Shown piece by piece: positions 36,116 through 49,344 of a stretch of 64,000 nucleotides of DNA; position 1 is the stretch's first letter, and the number at the start of each line of letters is the position of its first letter. The notes under the pieces are model-generated. The model ran no database searches. It saw only the letters and a program-made list of their open reading frames with translations, and was not told where the DNA came from. This DNA is from Ifrita kowaldi (Eukaryota > Chordata > Aves > Passeriformes > Cinclosomatidae). Made by a program: the position numbers and the translations under genes. The stretch covers positions 124,001 to 188,000 of the forward strand of contig VZRS01009635.1 of NCBI GenBank assembly GCA_013398055.1, read 5' to 3'.

Positions 36116-38504
36116 CTCCTGAAGATCAATGTTATCACATGGTTTTGAGTTTCTGTATGAAAGATATATATACTCTGCTGTGGTTACCACACATATGCAC
36201 GAGCATAATATTTTTTTTCTCTTACTGTATTTTGAAAAAAGAATGAGAAACATCTGTGATGGATCCCATCCCATATGTTACTAACTGCAGGTATAAATTG
36301 ACCTAGAAATAGTCCCATATTTTATAAGACTCTGAGACACAAATATTAGAATATATTTACAGTGTCACCTTTATACAACCATACACGTCTGTGTATATAT
36401 GTATAGATAATGTATATATTTTCATATGAATGCACACACACATGCATTTGACTTTTTCTTCCTTTTAAACTCTCTAGACAGATGCAGAAACATACATGTT
36501 CTATGTAATTGCTGCATAACTGAACCTTCTGAATTCTATTTACTGTATTCTGGATTTTTATTTCAATAACTGACCAAGGGATATGATTCCAACTAAGCTC
36601 TCCACAGGCTTTGATGAAAAAAATTGAACTGCAGTTTCTTTATAGAGATGAAGAGAAAAAAAAAAAAAGAAGAAAGAAACTGCTATGTTGTTTCTGCCTA
36701 AATTTGCTAATGTCTTCCTCATGATGTATATCAGATCCGTGTGGAGAAAGCAAAATTCAATCATTCCTCAGACAACTGGGTTGGTTTGTTGTTTCACTGA
36801 CTTATCAATCCACAATGCTGAAGAGAACAGGGAAAATGGGATTATAATCAAATAACCTTGTTCCTTGTAAATAAAAGTGTTAATTAGCATTTTAATTGTG
36901 AGACATATGCACTGTGGTTGGCATGGTATATTGTTCTCAGCAGCACAGGACTGTTTTATTTTGAAGTGCCCGATAAGTTAATATTAAGTTTAATTACTTT
37001 CTCTTCTCATTATGCTTATTAGTATATGAAAAAAAAATGAACAAAAGATATGGACAGCTCAGGGCAAAACATATTCTTCCCTCTTGTACAACAGCAAGCT
37101 GCTAATATATTTGACATACATACTGATAGAAGCCGGGAAATGTTCTGGTGTTCAGGTGAAACACGTTGTCTTCCTTCTTTACATAGGACTTTGAAAGTCC
37201 TATGCTTTTCCAGAGAGGGTCTAATTCATGCCTCAAAAACTTCATCTCAGAATTCTGACTCAAATCAAAGAGTCAAAATAAATTCATTCAAAGTACCTTT
37301 CCCTTAAGTCATGCATCTAGATATAGCATTTCATATGAGGATCTACACTGAGAAATTACACCGAAAAGCACTCCTTGGCAGAAATCAGCCACAAAGTGTG
37401 GGTGGGGTTTTTTGTTTGGTTGCTTTGGTGATTTTTCAATTATTATTTTTCCCCATCTTATGAGATCTTGCAATAGAAATGCAAAGAATATAGAAAAAAA
37501 GGACAGAATGTATTCTCCCAACAACTGAGGTTATGTTGCTGGCAGGAGGTTGGGGTCATTTATAGTAAAGTATCTAATTATCTACAAGGTAAAACCTAAA
37601 TTTGTTATCAAATGAAACATATCCATATCCATTGCCCTTTGTAGGCTTTGGTGTATAAGCAAGGGTCCTGCTTCCTTTCATTGAGATGTATCCTAGTCTC
37701 AGCCTGTGTTCGCACATATTTCAGGAATTGTAACAGCACTCCCTTCCCACAAACAGATTACAGTCAAATTAATCTACAAAATCTATGAATGATGAAGATA
37801 AACAAATGTAAACCTTGTGCCACCTTGATTGCAGTGAACTTCACTGTACTGACCCCATACTAACAACTATGGGATAAGTTTATGAAAGAGAGGTAATTGG
37901 AATTCATGGGGGCTCTTAGACCATTGAATGGTTCAGTAACCCTGGCATTAATTTATAAATTGGTTTTGCTTTCAAAATACCATGTACAGAAGAAAGACTA
38001 TTCAAGTAGCTTAGGGAATACAACTGCCTTCACCTCCACTCTTTATTTAAAACTATCTGACCTTGCTGTGTTGAGAACCTGCCATTAACATCAGTAAAGA
38101 TCTATCTGAGAAAGGACAACAAGGATAAAACTTATTATATAATTGTGAGGCAACAAAGTGCTAATTTTTCTCTGAAAATAAGTTTCTGTTAGACTGTAGC
38201 AACCTTTTCATTCAATTCCTTTAGGCTGTGCAATAAGAAACCAATTTCTTATTGGAATGTTAAAAGAAAAGATATCTTGCAGTTACTTACATGTTACAGC
38301 CAGAAATTAAAAAAGAAAATAAACATGTATGGGAAAGCACTCGTTAAAACAAAGAAAAGTTTGGGAAAGACATCAAGGAAGTCATCAATCCATAAGAGGT
38401 CAGATGCAGCATCCCTGGAAACTTTGTTTACTTAACAAAAAGTCTCTGTCCATTACTGGAGAAAAACTAAAAGAACATAATTTAGGGAATAAAAGTAGAA
38501 TGAA
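36116..38504. other. Non-coding stretch, no gene seen
   Basis: AT-rich with TATATGTATA and CACACA simple runs at about 36396-36450 and an A13 run at about 36658. A good acceptor-like site (CTTTTTCTTCCTTTTAAAC then TCTCTAGACAG) ends at 36481 but lacks a strong donor. Confidence 0.5.
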
Positions 38505-39340
38505 GATATAGACTGGAAGGAATCTCTGCAGGTCATCTAACCTGCCTTATTTAACATGCAGTTAAATTCAGCGTTAGAACAGGGTACTCAAGGCTTTGTC
38601 CAGTCAAGACTTATATCACAAGATTTCCATAGATACTTCGAGGCTAGAACTTCCCTGGACTCTGGTTTTATGAAAAAGTAATTTTCTGTATCTTTTATCA
38701 CTGCATCAGCTCCTTCTGAGCTTTGGCCTAATTTCTTTAGTTTTCCTTTGCTGCCAATGTCTTTACAGGTGTCCTTCTTGCAGTCTCTCACACTCCATAC
38801 CAAATCTAACTTCTCTTCTTCACACCTGGGTAAAGTTTCTGTGTTCCTCTTACATGGCACATCTCAGATTTCATCTTCAAAGAATTTCTTTTTTACATCT
38901 CAACCAAGTCAGAAGTTCCCTGTACAGCCTACCTTCTGCTATTCCTGCTCAACTTTTGCATATCAGAATGGTCCCTTTCTGTGCTCTAATGAGGGTGTCC
39001 AGGAAGATCAGACATGTTTCCTGTGTCCTTTCACCCTGCAGGAAGCCTCCCATGGGATTTCAACCACTGATTCTCTGGAAAACTTTCAGCTCTTCTGAAA
39101 CTGTCATTGTAATTGTATTTGCCCACCTCATTTCTCTCATGATCTTAAATTCTTCAACCTTCCTGTAGTTGACATGGCTGTAGCTGATGCTGATAGTGAC
39201 TACTGCTAACCAGCGGAAATATTTTCTCAGTCATCTCACTGAGTTTCTGTATCAAGAAACTATAATTAGCACAACCCAGATATTTGCCACATTGCTTGCA
39301 CCCAACCATTTTACCCACTCAGCAAATGTCAAAATGGTGA
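38505..39340 (-). mobile_element. CR1 LINE remnant, reversed, RT core deleted
   Basis: 38505-38640 is a CR1 3' end (plus strand CAGGTCATCTAACCTGCC, GGCTTTGTCCAGTCAAGAC). Directly beyond, 38700-38830 matches the ORF2 stretch between endonuclease and reverse transcriptase (TTTTCCTTTGCTGCCAATGT, CCTTCTTGCAGTCTCTC). 38890-39335 matches the endonuclease side (GAATGGTCCCTTTCTGTGCT, AAGATCAGACATGTTTCCTG, CATGATCTTAAATTCTTCAA, ATTGCTTGCACCCAACCATT). The reverse transcriptase that should lie between the two parts is missing. It carries upstream ORF2 sequence, unusual because most CR1 copies are cut well inside ORF2. Confidence 0.78.
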
Positions 39341-42300
39341 TGTGATAATAATGAAACTTTCACTGGTAGTTGAAAAACAAATTCCTCCTCTTTTTGGAGG
39401 GACTTGTCAACATATCACTGACACTAGTATGTCCTCTAGTTTGAAGTCACAAGCCTTGGATCAGCTCACAACATTTACTAAGACAAAGATCCATTCATTC
39501 AGATAACTTTCCGGTGTAAGAAATAACCCACACTTCCCAGGTTTTCTGCCACCTGTATCCATCAATGGCAGCACTTCAGTTATTTGAGCTCTATTATCTT
39601 CTCTTTTTGGAAGCTGTTCCTTCCCAGCTGTCAGCAGGGCACTATGCCCCTTATGTAAGTGCACATCTGCAGTGGAAAAATGCCTTCTCATTTAGCCAGA
39701 AGTGACAATTGCCATCCTCTGCCTAACCACACATAGATGTTGGCCACCTCTTTCTATGCAATGTTATGGAAGTTCATCATCTGTAAATAAAGGTAAATAT
39801 TCTGTATGTAATCAATGTGGAAATTTAAAATAGGAAATAAATGTAATTTTAATTCTAATTTTAAGCTTTAAGCCAATAAAACAAGGACTCAAAAATCATA
39901 AAATCCACAAAAAGCAAAATAATTTAAGAAACCTTCTTGGACCGTAAGAACACATGCACACAATGCTATCTCATAGTACCACATGTACACTAGTTAAGAG
40001 ATTATTTAAAAGGCAAGGCCACTGGATTTCATTTCTGAAATCATGAGATTAATATACTTGTAATATATGGAAGTAGAAATAAACTTCTGAGTAGATGATA
40101 ATATAGAGTAGTCATATATGAACTCTGAAACAGATATGGATAATTGTATGTTATATAATGAACATTATAAAATGTTCAGCAATTCTGTCCTTCTTGGACA
40201 TATGACTGAAGAAACATAGCATCACTACTGCTATTTTACTTATAGAACATTTAAACATGTTTTCTTCTTGTACAATCTTACATTTTTACGTCTGAGATCT
40301 ACTTCTATTGTTTTGGTTTTATTCTATTATTATATGGTCACAACTTTCTATGGAGGTGGAAAGGTATTTGATCAGATCAATCAGAGCTCTATTTGATTAT
40401 ACATCTTCATTTTCAATGTGCAAGACAGGGTATGGAGCAGGTACAAATCAATTTGGCAATTAATTGCATGCTGGATGTCAAGATGAATACATATCTAGAA
40501 ATGCCAAAGAAAATCTCTACCCAAAATAAAAAAAAATATATATAACCACTATATTAATGTGTATAAATGGAAGTCAGGCTTACGAGATTTATCAAGTCGT
40601 TCTTTCACCTTGCTCAGCCTTGAATGGGTTTTGGTGGAGTCTTATGTTCTGTAACATAAACAGAAATAAGTCAAAAGAAGATAACAGAATGTCATCAAAC
40701 ATGCCATAAAACAAAATAGCAAAATACATGGGTTTATTTAGCTTGAAGGGATGCTCGTCTTCTAATATGCTTCAACTGCTTCGAACTGAAAGGTAATAGT
40801 CTCTTTTCTGTGTAAAGTGGATTGCCTGAAAAGATGTATTTTCTCCTGGAGGGCAGGTTAGACAGAAATCAGTCATCAGTGGTAAAAACCCCAATTGCTA
40901 CAGCTTTGTCATCAGGAATGACTGTTCCAAGTTTCCTTCAGCCCTGTGTGTCAGTCCCTGAGGGTGTTCTGACCCTGGAGCCAGGCCAATCTCCACCATC
41001 CCACTACCATGGTTTTGCTATGTAGTTTCAGGGCTCTGTCCCAACCCTAGTCCTCATACCCATCCCAGCCCTGCTCCCTTTCTGAATGTTACAGGGCAGA
41101 GCTCTGCTCAGAAGAGGGCACGGCCTTGCTGGCCACAAAACCACCCTCTGCCCCTCACTCCCTCCTGCAGGACAGCCAGCCCTCAGTAGTTAAATGTCAT
41201 CATCAGTGAAATGGAGAAATGTTCCTATGGCTTTGGAAATGTCTCATCAGTAAATATAACATCATTTTATGCTACTATGCTGAGTCATAAAGGAGGACAT
41301 GGCATCTCTTAGGTAGATGGAGATCTCTCAGGTGTCAAACAGCTGTCAATTTTTTATTTTCTAAAGACCACAGGCTGAAGATTAAATGATCTGGAGGTTT
41401 ACTTTAATGAACATCAGAAGAAGCTAGCAACAAAACTGCCAGAAATCTGTCACTCCTAATTATTCTATTTTGCGAAGAGTCAGAAACCAGTGCAAAATTT
41501 TCATAAGTATCTTCTAAAGATACTTGTTCTGATACAGCATTCATTAACAATACACGTAAATGAAGATGTAAAAAATACATTGCCCTTCATTCCTGACTTT
41601 TCAGATGCCTATTATTTATTTCCCAGGGATCTCACCTGGCTAAGACGTACAAATAATCCTATGTGTGCATGCAGCCAAACCGGTTTCTTTCTCATATCCT
41701 CTACTGGAAAGGAAAAAAAAACCCTGCTGTCTAGGCTATTCTTCATCTGCCATGTAATTTGTGGAATATAGATAGCCTGTAATTTCCAAATCTTTTCATG
41801 AATATGAAGGAAGTCCTTCATAAATAGGGTATGGTATATAACATTTCATATAGCCTATAAATAAGTTAAATATAAAGGCAAGGTAAATAAGGCAAATGTA
41901 AATTACATTGATATAAATGATTTGGTCTTTAGCTGGACGCTGGATGCAAAGTGAATTGAAAGTCTAAACTGGAGTGAATAAGCATGACTACATTATTATT
42001 GGTGTTAAGCTGCAAGGCAGCCATAATAAATGTCTTGAGTTTCCACTCTCAGTTCCGTTATTTGCCTGACCATCAAAGATTAAATTTAAGAGGATTTTTT
42101 TCACTTCAATTATCTTTCTGTGGAGATTGTTTCAGGTCTTAAATAAGAGTATCATGTTATACCTGCAAGCACTGTCACTTGGTAGTGATAAGCATAACCT
42201 ATCTCTTGACAAGATTATAGAATAATTTCCTAAGGGAATGGTTGGAAGACCAAGTTCTTGAGGTATTTAAAACTAAAGTATGCTGGACCAAATTCTGAAA

Positions 42301-44267
42301 AATACTCTGACTGCTAAGTGTAAACATTAACTGACAAGAATATAAGATACCTGCCCAAAAATTTATCAAATTACTGATATAATTGTAGTAACTCCTTTCT
42401 AACTGTACATCTGTTTTGGTTTTGTGGATAGGGCAAAATGTCCCAGAAGTATTATTTAAGTATGCTCTTCTATATTTACCATTATTCATTTGCGAAGAAA
42501 TAGGATATTTATTTAAAGAGCTAGTGAAAAAATTTACATTTCTCCTTCATAACTGTTATATATTTTCTGAAATTAAATGGAATATATGAAATACCTGTAC
42601 TGCAGGCTTTGAAACATTTATTGTGTAATCAGATAAATCATAGGATGTACTGTGCTGAAAAGCATTATCTCCAGCCTTCAGCCACCAAAAATGTGAAGAA
42701 AAGCAACCTAATGCATGTTAAACAAGAGTAAGGATTTTTAAAGGGTAATTTGTTCCACATAACTATTTGGATAGTTACTCTTATTCTTCTATGAATATGA
42801 GAATAGTGTCTATATCTGTAACTGATTATTTCAAAAACTTGATTTATAGAATATTGTTATTGGCAGTTGAATAATGCCTTTTCTAAATTAAATTTTACTA
42901 CGGGGACTATTTAACCATGGTGAGAACTTCCTTTGCTATTTAGGTCTTCTGTAGTAGCTTAATATTTTATATTCATTTTGTATGAATGAGATGAAATACG
43001 GAAAGTAACATATACAGCATAACACAACAAAGACATCTCCTTTCTTGCCTGACATACTTGGAATTCTTCAGTGGAACCTTATGTCCAATAAATTTATAAT
43101 TAAAACATTACTCATCCTCCGTGTGACTTATTTTTCCCAGAGGGAATATGTTTATAGTTTTGTGCTTTTAGCAGTAGAGAGCACTCTGTATTTTCACAAC
43201 ATTTGGCTGATGTCTTTTAGGTGAGAGATATTTAAACAGATATAGTCCCTTCAATAATGGCTTCTGAGAAAAAGAATTCTGAAACAATTACTTCTTTTTT
43301 TCATAATTTTTTTCTAAAATTTATTTATCTTCCAGGATCAATTACTTTTGAAATTGTTCCTATTTTTCACAGGAAAAAAACCTCAAAACCAACCTATTTT
43401 AGGGGGAAATATCAAGGACTAGAGGATAAATTTCTGTCTTCAGTATTGTCATTGAGTGATCATATACATTTGAAGTTCATCACATTCTGTAAAAATTTTC
43501 AGATCTTGTGTTTCCGTATGTGCAGACTGATAGACATTTTTTCCCAGTACGTGGTACAATCTGTCTGTAATTGCTAATAACAGGTGTAGCATATGCAGTT
43601 ATTATTTATTATTTACTTATTTTCATTCATTTGTTCTCTGGGAATTACGCAGTTTTCTCCATTTCAGTGACTGGAGGCTGTATTTTTTTAACCACAAGCA
43701 ATCTATAATTTGGAAATTGAATAATGTCAGACAAAGTCCTATGACTGGAATTTGTTTTATTTTTCATTTGAAGATGTAGATCTTCTCTTGAAGCAAGAGT
43801 CTGCCTTTTTAAAAAAGTGATGAAGTTTTGTAGCTAACTTAAATTCCAGGGGAGACATTTTTTGGTCTTGTTTATAATTTGGCTTTGTGTTTTCCCTTTG
43901 AGAAAAACATTGTGGTTTTGAATGACAATATGTTTTACAGATGGATAACACAGTTAGTCTCTGCAAGTTCTCAGTTTTCAAACCCCAATACTTGCATCGT
44001 AAAGTGCTATATTGTGTTGAACTAATTGCTGTCCTCGGATAAAAAGTCAGAACTTTAATAGTTGTTTCTTACTTCAATGATACATTATTTTTATGGCTTA
44101 ATGATGTTAAAATCTCCATAACTTCACCTTAAAAGGAAGCCATGAAGAGTAGAGATATCAATTACTTCAGGCAAACAACATAAACATTTCAGGTTTTTAA
44201 AAGATGCAATTAAATATATCAGGTAGCATAGCCTGAAATAAAAATGTGCATAAAGTTGTTTCCTGCT
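39341..44267. other. Non-coding stretch, no gene seen
   Basis: Mostly AT-rich. A GC-richer patch at about 40850-41190 carries no open frame of note and no recognised repeat. Splice-like pairs occur at 43141-43220 (TTTTTCCCAG before, TTTTAG|GTGAGAG after, open frame of 26 codons) and an acceptor at 41604 before an open frame to 41771, but neither resembles a known protein. Confidence 0.45.
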
Positions 44268-44600
44268 TCCAGCCAGGACAGGGTTAATATTTGCAGTAGC
44301 TGGGACAAGGTATGGGTAGGACACAGAGGTTATTCTATACCACCTCACACCGTTGCTGGAGATGGGGGAAGGGACTCTTTCTCCTCCAGGGAGAAAGGAT
44401 TCTTTCCAACTGAGGAAGAGTGGTGGAAGTGGTGGCTGGCTGATGCTGGTCCCAAGCTGGAGAGAGCAGTGGGGTGGCACTGGTCCCAGGATGGAGGGAG
44501 CATTCAGGAGGGGAAGGAGATGAAAAGGGGGGAGAGCAAGCAACACATAGTTCAGAGTTTCAGTGGGAAGATTAAACTGGGGAGTACTATTCCTAAACCA
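44268..44600. mobile_element. ERV LTR-like fragment
   Basis: CTTCCAGCCAGGACAGGGTT, CAGTAGCTGGGACAAGG, GGACACAGAGGTTATTC, GGAGATGGGGGAAGGGACTC and GAGGAAGAGTGGTGGAAGTG resemble a G-rich bird LTR segment. Inside it, CTGGTCCCAAGCTGGAGAGA at 44446 recurs in altered form 34 bp later at 44480. The 171-codon minus frame (44124-44639) and the 153-codon plus frame (44244-44705) both run through this G/C-skewed repeat and are not considered genes. Orientation and ends are not firm. Confidence 0.55.
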
Positions 44601-47600
44601 CAACAAGAAATAAAAGAAAAACACATTAAAAGGCAACAAACTGAAAGTTGTCCTGTCTATAGAAGGATTTCTTTTAAAATGATATTTTTCTTTACTTATT
44701 CATAATCTTTTTTTTCCTTTAGTTCATTTATGCAGAAAAAAAAAATTGACTAAGACTGATTCTAATTGTGGCTGTCCCTCAATCATCAAAGAACCAAAAA
44801 TTTAAAATAAATGCATGACCTCAAGGAATATAAAGTGAGAACCAAGGGTAGTTATACTAGTTGCTTTCTTGCAAGTCTGTCATTGATTGATTGTCTTTCT
44901 GTATATCTCTTGGCAAAAAAATCAATGTTTTCCTTTAAGTAATGCAGTCTTTGAAGAAAGACAATACATGTTTTGAATATTTTAAGTCTCTACCTAGCTG
45001 ATGGGCATCACCACAAATGAAAACTTATTGTTAAATTCCTGATCTATAAGACAAAATTCGGGATTGTGAAAGTAAATGTCATATTAAATTACTGTTGCTA
45101 TTAAATTTGTATTGAGTATTATATGTGTATGTGCCTACGTAAAAACATTTTTTCACTGTTTTGAAAAGAATTGGGATGTGATTGGTCCACAAAGTTACTT
45201 TACTGTCTAGTGAAGCCCTGAAATATTTCCTGCTTTGAAGGAGACTAATGACCTCCCTGCCTAGCACTTCACTACTTGATGATTCAGTTAGCAGTTTTAT
45301 GGCTATTGTTTGTTTTCTTTGAGTTTTTGCATGCTATATATTTTAATAGAATGATATCCTTATGTAAAATTGACAAAAATTCAAAGGGATATTGGTATAT
45401 ATGCCAAAATATGGTAGAGCAATATGTATGCCAACTTTTCAGAAAAAAAGCAGTAGCTTGAGAGCACAGATTGATAAGAGTAGCATGACCATTCCCTGCA
45501 TGTGATTAAAATTAAAAGTGATGGAATTTTAGCAAATAAATAATTTTTAATCCTTGGTTACTAAAAGCACATTACCATGTTGTTTTAGCACTGGAAAAAT
45601 ATTTATCCTAGGATTACATATATATCTGAGAATCAACTAAAACTAAAGTGGGATATTTCAAATATGTTTGTGTATTAGAGGTAGAAGATTTGAATGATGC
45701 TAAGTACTGTTAAAGAAGCCGAAAAAAGAGTAAAGCTGTAACTAGCCCTGCAATATCATAACGTGCAATTTGTTGGCATCAGATCTTACTTTTGGAGCTT
45801 TATTTTTTGTCCTATTATCTTGTTTCTGGAAATATGATACATTAAAGTACTGCATGATTTTCACCATGAATATATAATAACTTGAAAATGGACAGGCATG
45901 GTTTGAGCTAAAACTAAAAATTTGTTTTCCCTTCTAGATAAGGACACCTGTTGGGTACATTTTGAGTAATACACTTTCCTTATATGGGAATCCAATTATT
46001 AGAATTTCTTGTTAGACTAATTAATATTTTAAGAATGTAATCAAAATATAAGTGACTCACTACAAAAATGCTAACAACCAAAATAGAAACAGCCACTTCT
46101 ACCGTGAATTATTATTAATACAAACAAGTCCACCAACAAAGCTGCTGTTTTTCTTTGATGTTAAATTTTCATTCTTCCTACTTATTTTGACACTAATCCA
46201 TATGTTTTCTATCTTCTTTGCTGGGAGGACTAAGGGGTTTTCTTCCTCAGTCTTCAATTTTTTCGGGGCTGCTTTAATGCATTTCAACTTAATATCTTTT
46301 TAACAGAATATGCTCTTTTTCCTCTGATTGGTTCACAGTAATAGCAATTTTAAAAAGCCTTATTTTTGAGTCTATTTTGTGATATGTGTACCTAAACTTT
46401 TCTTTTTTTTAACTGAAATATTTAGCTTAGCAGTTTGCTTCGTTTTAGGTCATTTATATTCTTCTAAGGTTTAGAGTCTTAAAGTTTCTTGGAATTGCTC
46501 ACAATTTTTCCAAAAATCACCATTATGGCTCAAGTTTCCTCTAACAAAAGGAGACCTAAATTATCTTACAAAATACATGTGCTTCACTTAACTTCAGTGT
46601 AAGTTCAGTCCTTTGTTGGATAATGACAAAATCAAGTCTCATATTTAATATGCCTTTTATAGCAGTCAGAAAGCCTTTTGACTTGAATGACCATGACAAA
46701 TTCTCAAAATAATTAATTTATTATTAAATAAAAAAATCCCTGAGAAGCGATTACATTACATTAAGTAGCATTTACATGCATAATGTTTGACATGCAATTA
46801 TATTGGAAAATAAACTGCTTTTCAGGTTAGGGGTTTTTTGTGTTTAAAGTGTTCGGGAATATTCAAAAGAGAGTAGCTATCAATTATCACTGTCTATAGG
46901 ACTGTGTAAATGTAGCCAAACAAACTATAGAGATACAAAAGTTTCTGTATTCAAAGTAGTCACTTAGTGTAAAAGTGGTCTTAATATATCTTCCCAGGAA
47001 GATGTGTTAAGAGCTGTGAGGTTTATGCAGGCAGTCAAGATTTAACCCTTTCAATTAAATAGTAAGATGGAAACCATTGAAAATTAAAAGTGTCTGGAAT
47101 AAAATTTATGCTTACACTGACTTAAAATCAAAAAAGAAAGTCATATGCTTTCATTTTTAGTAGCAGTCATTTTAGAGAGTAAGACTGAGCATCACTTTTC
47201 CAGCAAGGAATGGTGCTGAATCATTAAAATATATTTAGGCACTATATGGAGTTTACATTACTGAAATCTCATTAACAGGTTCAGTTTCAGTGTAGGTTTA
47301 CAACCTCATTAATAAATACTGATAGTCGTCAGAATGGATTAAAAATTATTCTATTCAGCTGCATAGACAAGTGAGAGAACTTTCCACTTCTTCCCTTTTT
47401 TATATTAATCTGGTTAATCTCTTCCTTCTTTGCACATTGGAATTCCCGTGGCTTTTAGGGATGGACATAGATGTGTCTGTCCACTTGCCCTCATACAGAC
47501 CTCTAAAGCTCTCTGAAATGCTGTAGTGAAGCACTCTTGCAGGGATGGATACTCTGACACAGGACATGTACCAAAATCTGGCCCCTTTGGAGGGGTAATG

Positions 47601-47870
47601 AAACATGAAGTGGAGTACAGAAAGACATCGTAAATGACAAAATGAGTTTGCACCAGGACAGTGAGGCTGAGCCCATTCTATCTAGGACAGTGCTTTATCT
47701 GTAGTCAGCTGAATTTTCCTATTGCCCATCTTGCATCAACTGAAAGTAGAAGGCAGTCTCAAAGATAAAAATACCTATATTTTAAATGCCTGCATGTAAG
47801 CTTGACATTGAATAAATGGAAATATATTTATCTCACCCTCTAGCAGCTACTTGAGTATGAATAGCTGAAT
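44601..47870. other. Non-coding stretch, no gene seen
   Basis: AT-rich, no recognised gene or transposon. 47819-47873, just before the CR1, is similar to 50922-50978 (see findings). Confidence 0.5.
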
Positions 47871-48751
47871 GGTAACCAGTGGCACAGGGTCTAGCTGGAT
47901 GCCTCTCACTAGCAGTATCCTCCAACATTCAACATTGGACCCAGTGTTGTTTAATTTATTCATCAGAGACTTGGATGAGTGGGCAGACTCCTTCTCAGCA
48001 AGTTCAGTGATGACACAAAGCTGGGAGGAGTGGCAAATACCCCAGAGGGCTGTGCAGCCCTTCAGAAGGACCTTGACAGCCTGGAGAGATGGGCAGAGAA
48101 GAACTGCCTGAAATTCAGCAAAGGCAAATGCAGGGTCCCACACCTGGGGAGGAACAGCCTCTTCCGACAGTACAAGCTGGGGGCAGCCTGCTGGAAAGCA
48201 GCTCTGTGGAGAAGGACATGGGGATCCTGGTAGGCAACAAGGTGTCCGTGAGCCAGCAGTGTGTCCTTGTGACCAAGTGAGCTGATGATGTCCTAGGGTG
48301 TTTTAGGAAGATCATTGCCATCAGGGAAGTGATCCTGCCCCTCTGCTCAGCCCTGGTGAGGCCACATCTGGAGTGCTGTGTCCAGTTCTGGACTCTCTGG
48401 GACAAGAGAGAAATGGAGCCCCTGGAGCAGGTCCACTGGAGGGCAAAAAAGATGATTGAGGGACAGGAGCATCTCTGTCATGAGGAAAGGCTTGGAGAGC
48501 TGGGCCTGTTCAGTCTTAAAGAGATGCAACTGAGGGAGGACCTGATCAATTATATAAGTATCTGAAGTGAGGGTGTCAAGAGCTAAGAGCCAGGCTCTGC
48601 TCAGTGGTGCCAAGCAATAGGACAAGAGGCAATGGGCAGAAACTGATGCATAGGAAACTCCACCTGGATATGAGGAAAAACTTCTTTACTGAGGATGTGA
48701 ACATGCAATGGAAGAGATTGTAAAAAAAATCTCTTCACAAGGCTCACTGCC
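47871..48751 (+). mobile_element. CR1 LINE, 5'-truncated, sense
   Basis: It begins inside the reverse-transcriptase region with GGTAACCAGTGGCACAGG and continues through the remnant of the catalytic box: the frame at 47979-48233 reads KFSDDTKLGG, where the CR1 family norm is F-A-D-D. Upstream of that the frame differs (47869-48111), so a frameshift separates the two. Further landmarks are GGTGAGGCCACATCTGGAGT, GGCAAAAAAGATGATTGAGG and GAGGAAAAACTTCTTTACTG. The terminal octamer region is missing. The part 48160-48751 is repeated after the N at 48752. Confidence 0.93.
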
Positions 48752-48752
48752 N
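48752..48752. other. Single-N assembly gap placeholder
   Basis: One N separates two almost identical CR1 stretches. Confidence 0.85.
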
Positions 48753-49344
48753 TCTTCCGACAGTACAAGCTGGGGGCAGCCTGCTGGAAAGCAGCTCTGT
48801 GGAGAAGGACATGGGGATCCTGGTAGGCAACAAGGTGTCCGTGAGCCAGCAGTGTGTCCTTGTGACCAAGTGAGCTGATGATGTCCTAGGGTGTTTTAGG
48901 AAGATCATTGCCATCAGGGAAGTGATCCTGCCCCTCTGCTCAGCCCTGGTGAGGCCACATCTGGAGTGCTGTGTCCAGTTCTGGACTCTCTGGGACAAGA
49001 GAGAAATGGAGCCCCTGGAGCAGGTCCACTGGAGGGCAAAAAAGATGATTGAGGGACAGGAGCATCTCTGTCATGAGGAAAGGCTTGGAGAGCTGGGCCT
49101 GTTCAGTCTTAACAAGAGACAACTGAGGGAGGACCTGATCAATTATATAAGTATCTGAAGTGAGGGTGTCAAGAGCTAAGAGCCAGGCTCTGCTCAGTGG
49201 TGCCAAGCAATAGGACAAGAGGCAATGGGCAGAAACTGATGCATAGGAAACTCCACCTGGATATGAGGAAAAACTTCTTTACTGAGGATGTGAACATGCA
49301 ATGGAAGAGATTGTAAAAAAAATCTCTTCACAAGGCTCACTGCC
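48753..49344 (+). mobile_element. Second copy of CR1 48160-48751
   Basis: 592 bp repeated at offset 593 and ending at CTCACTGCC, the same bases that end the first copy at the N. The only differences I see are four bases in a seven-base patch (48520, 48521, 48525, 48526 against 49113, 49114, 49118, 49119), which change Lys-Glu-Met-Gln to Asn-Lys-Arg-Gln in the dead ORF2 frame. After 49344 the sequence passes into ordinary flank. Confidence 0.9.

Noticed and set aside
44124..44639. 171-codon minus-strand open frame
   Set aside because: It runs through an LTR-like, G/C-skewed segment with an opposed long frame on the other strand; the product is low-complexity and matches no family I know.
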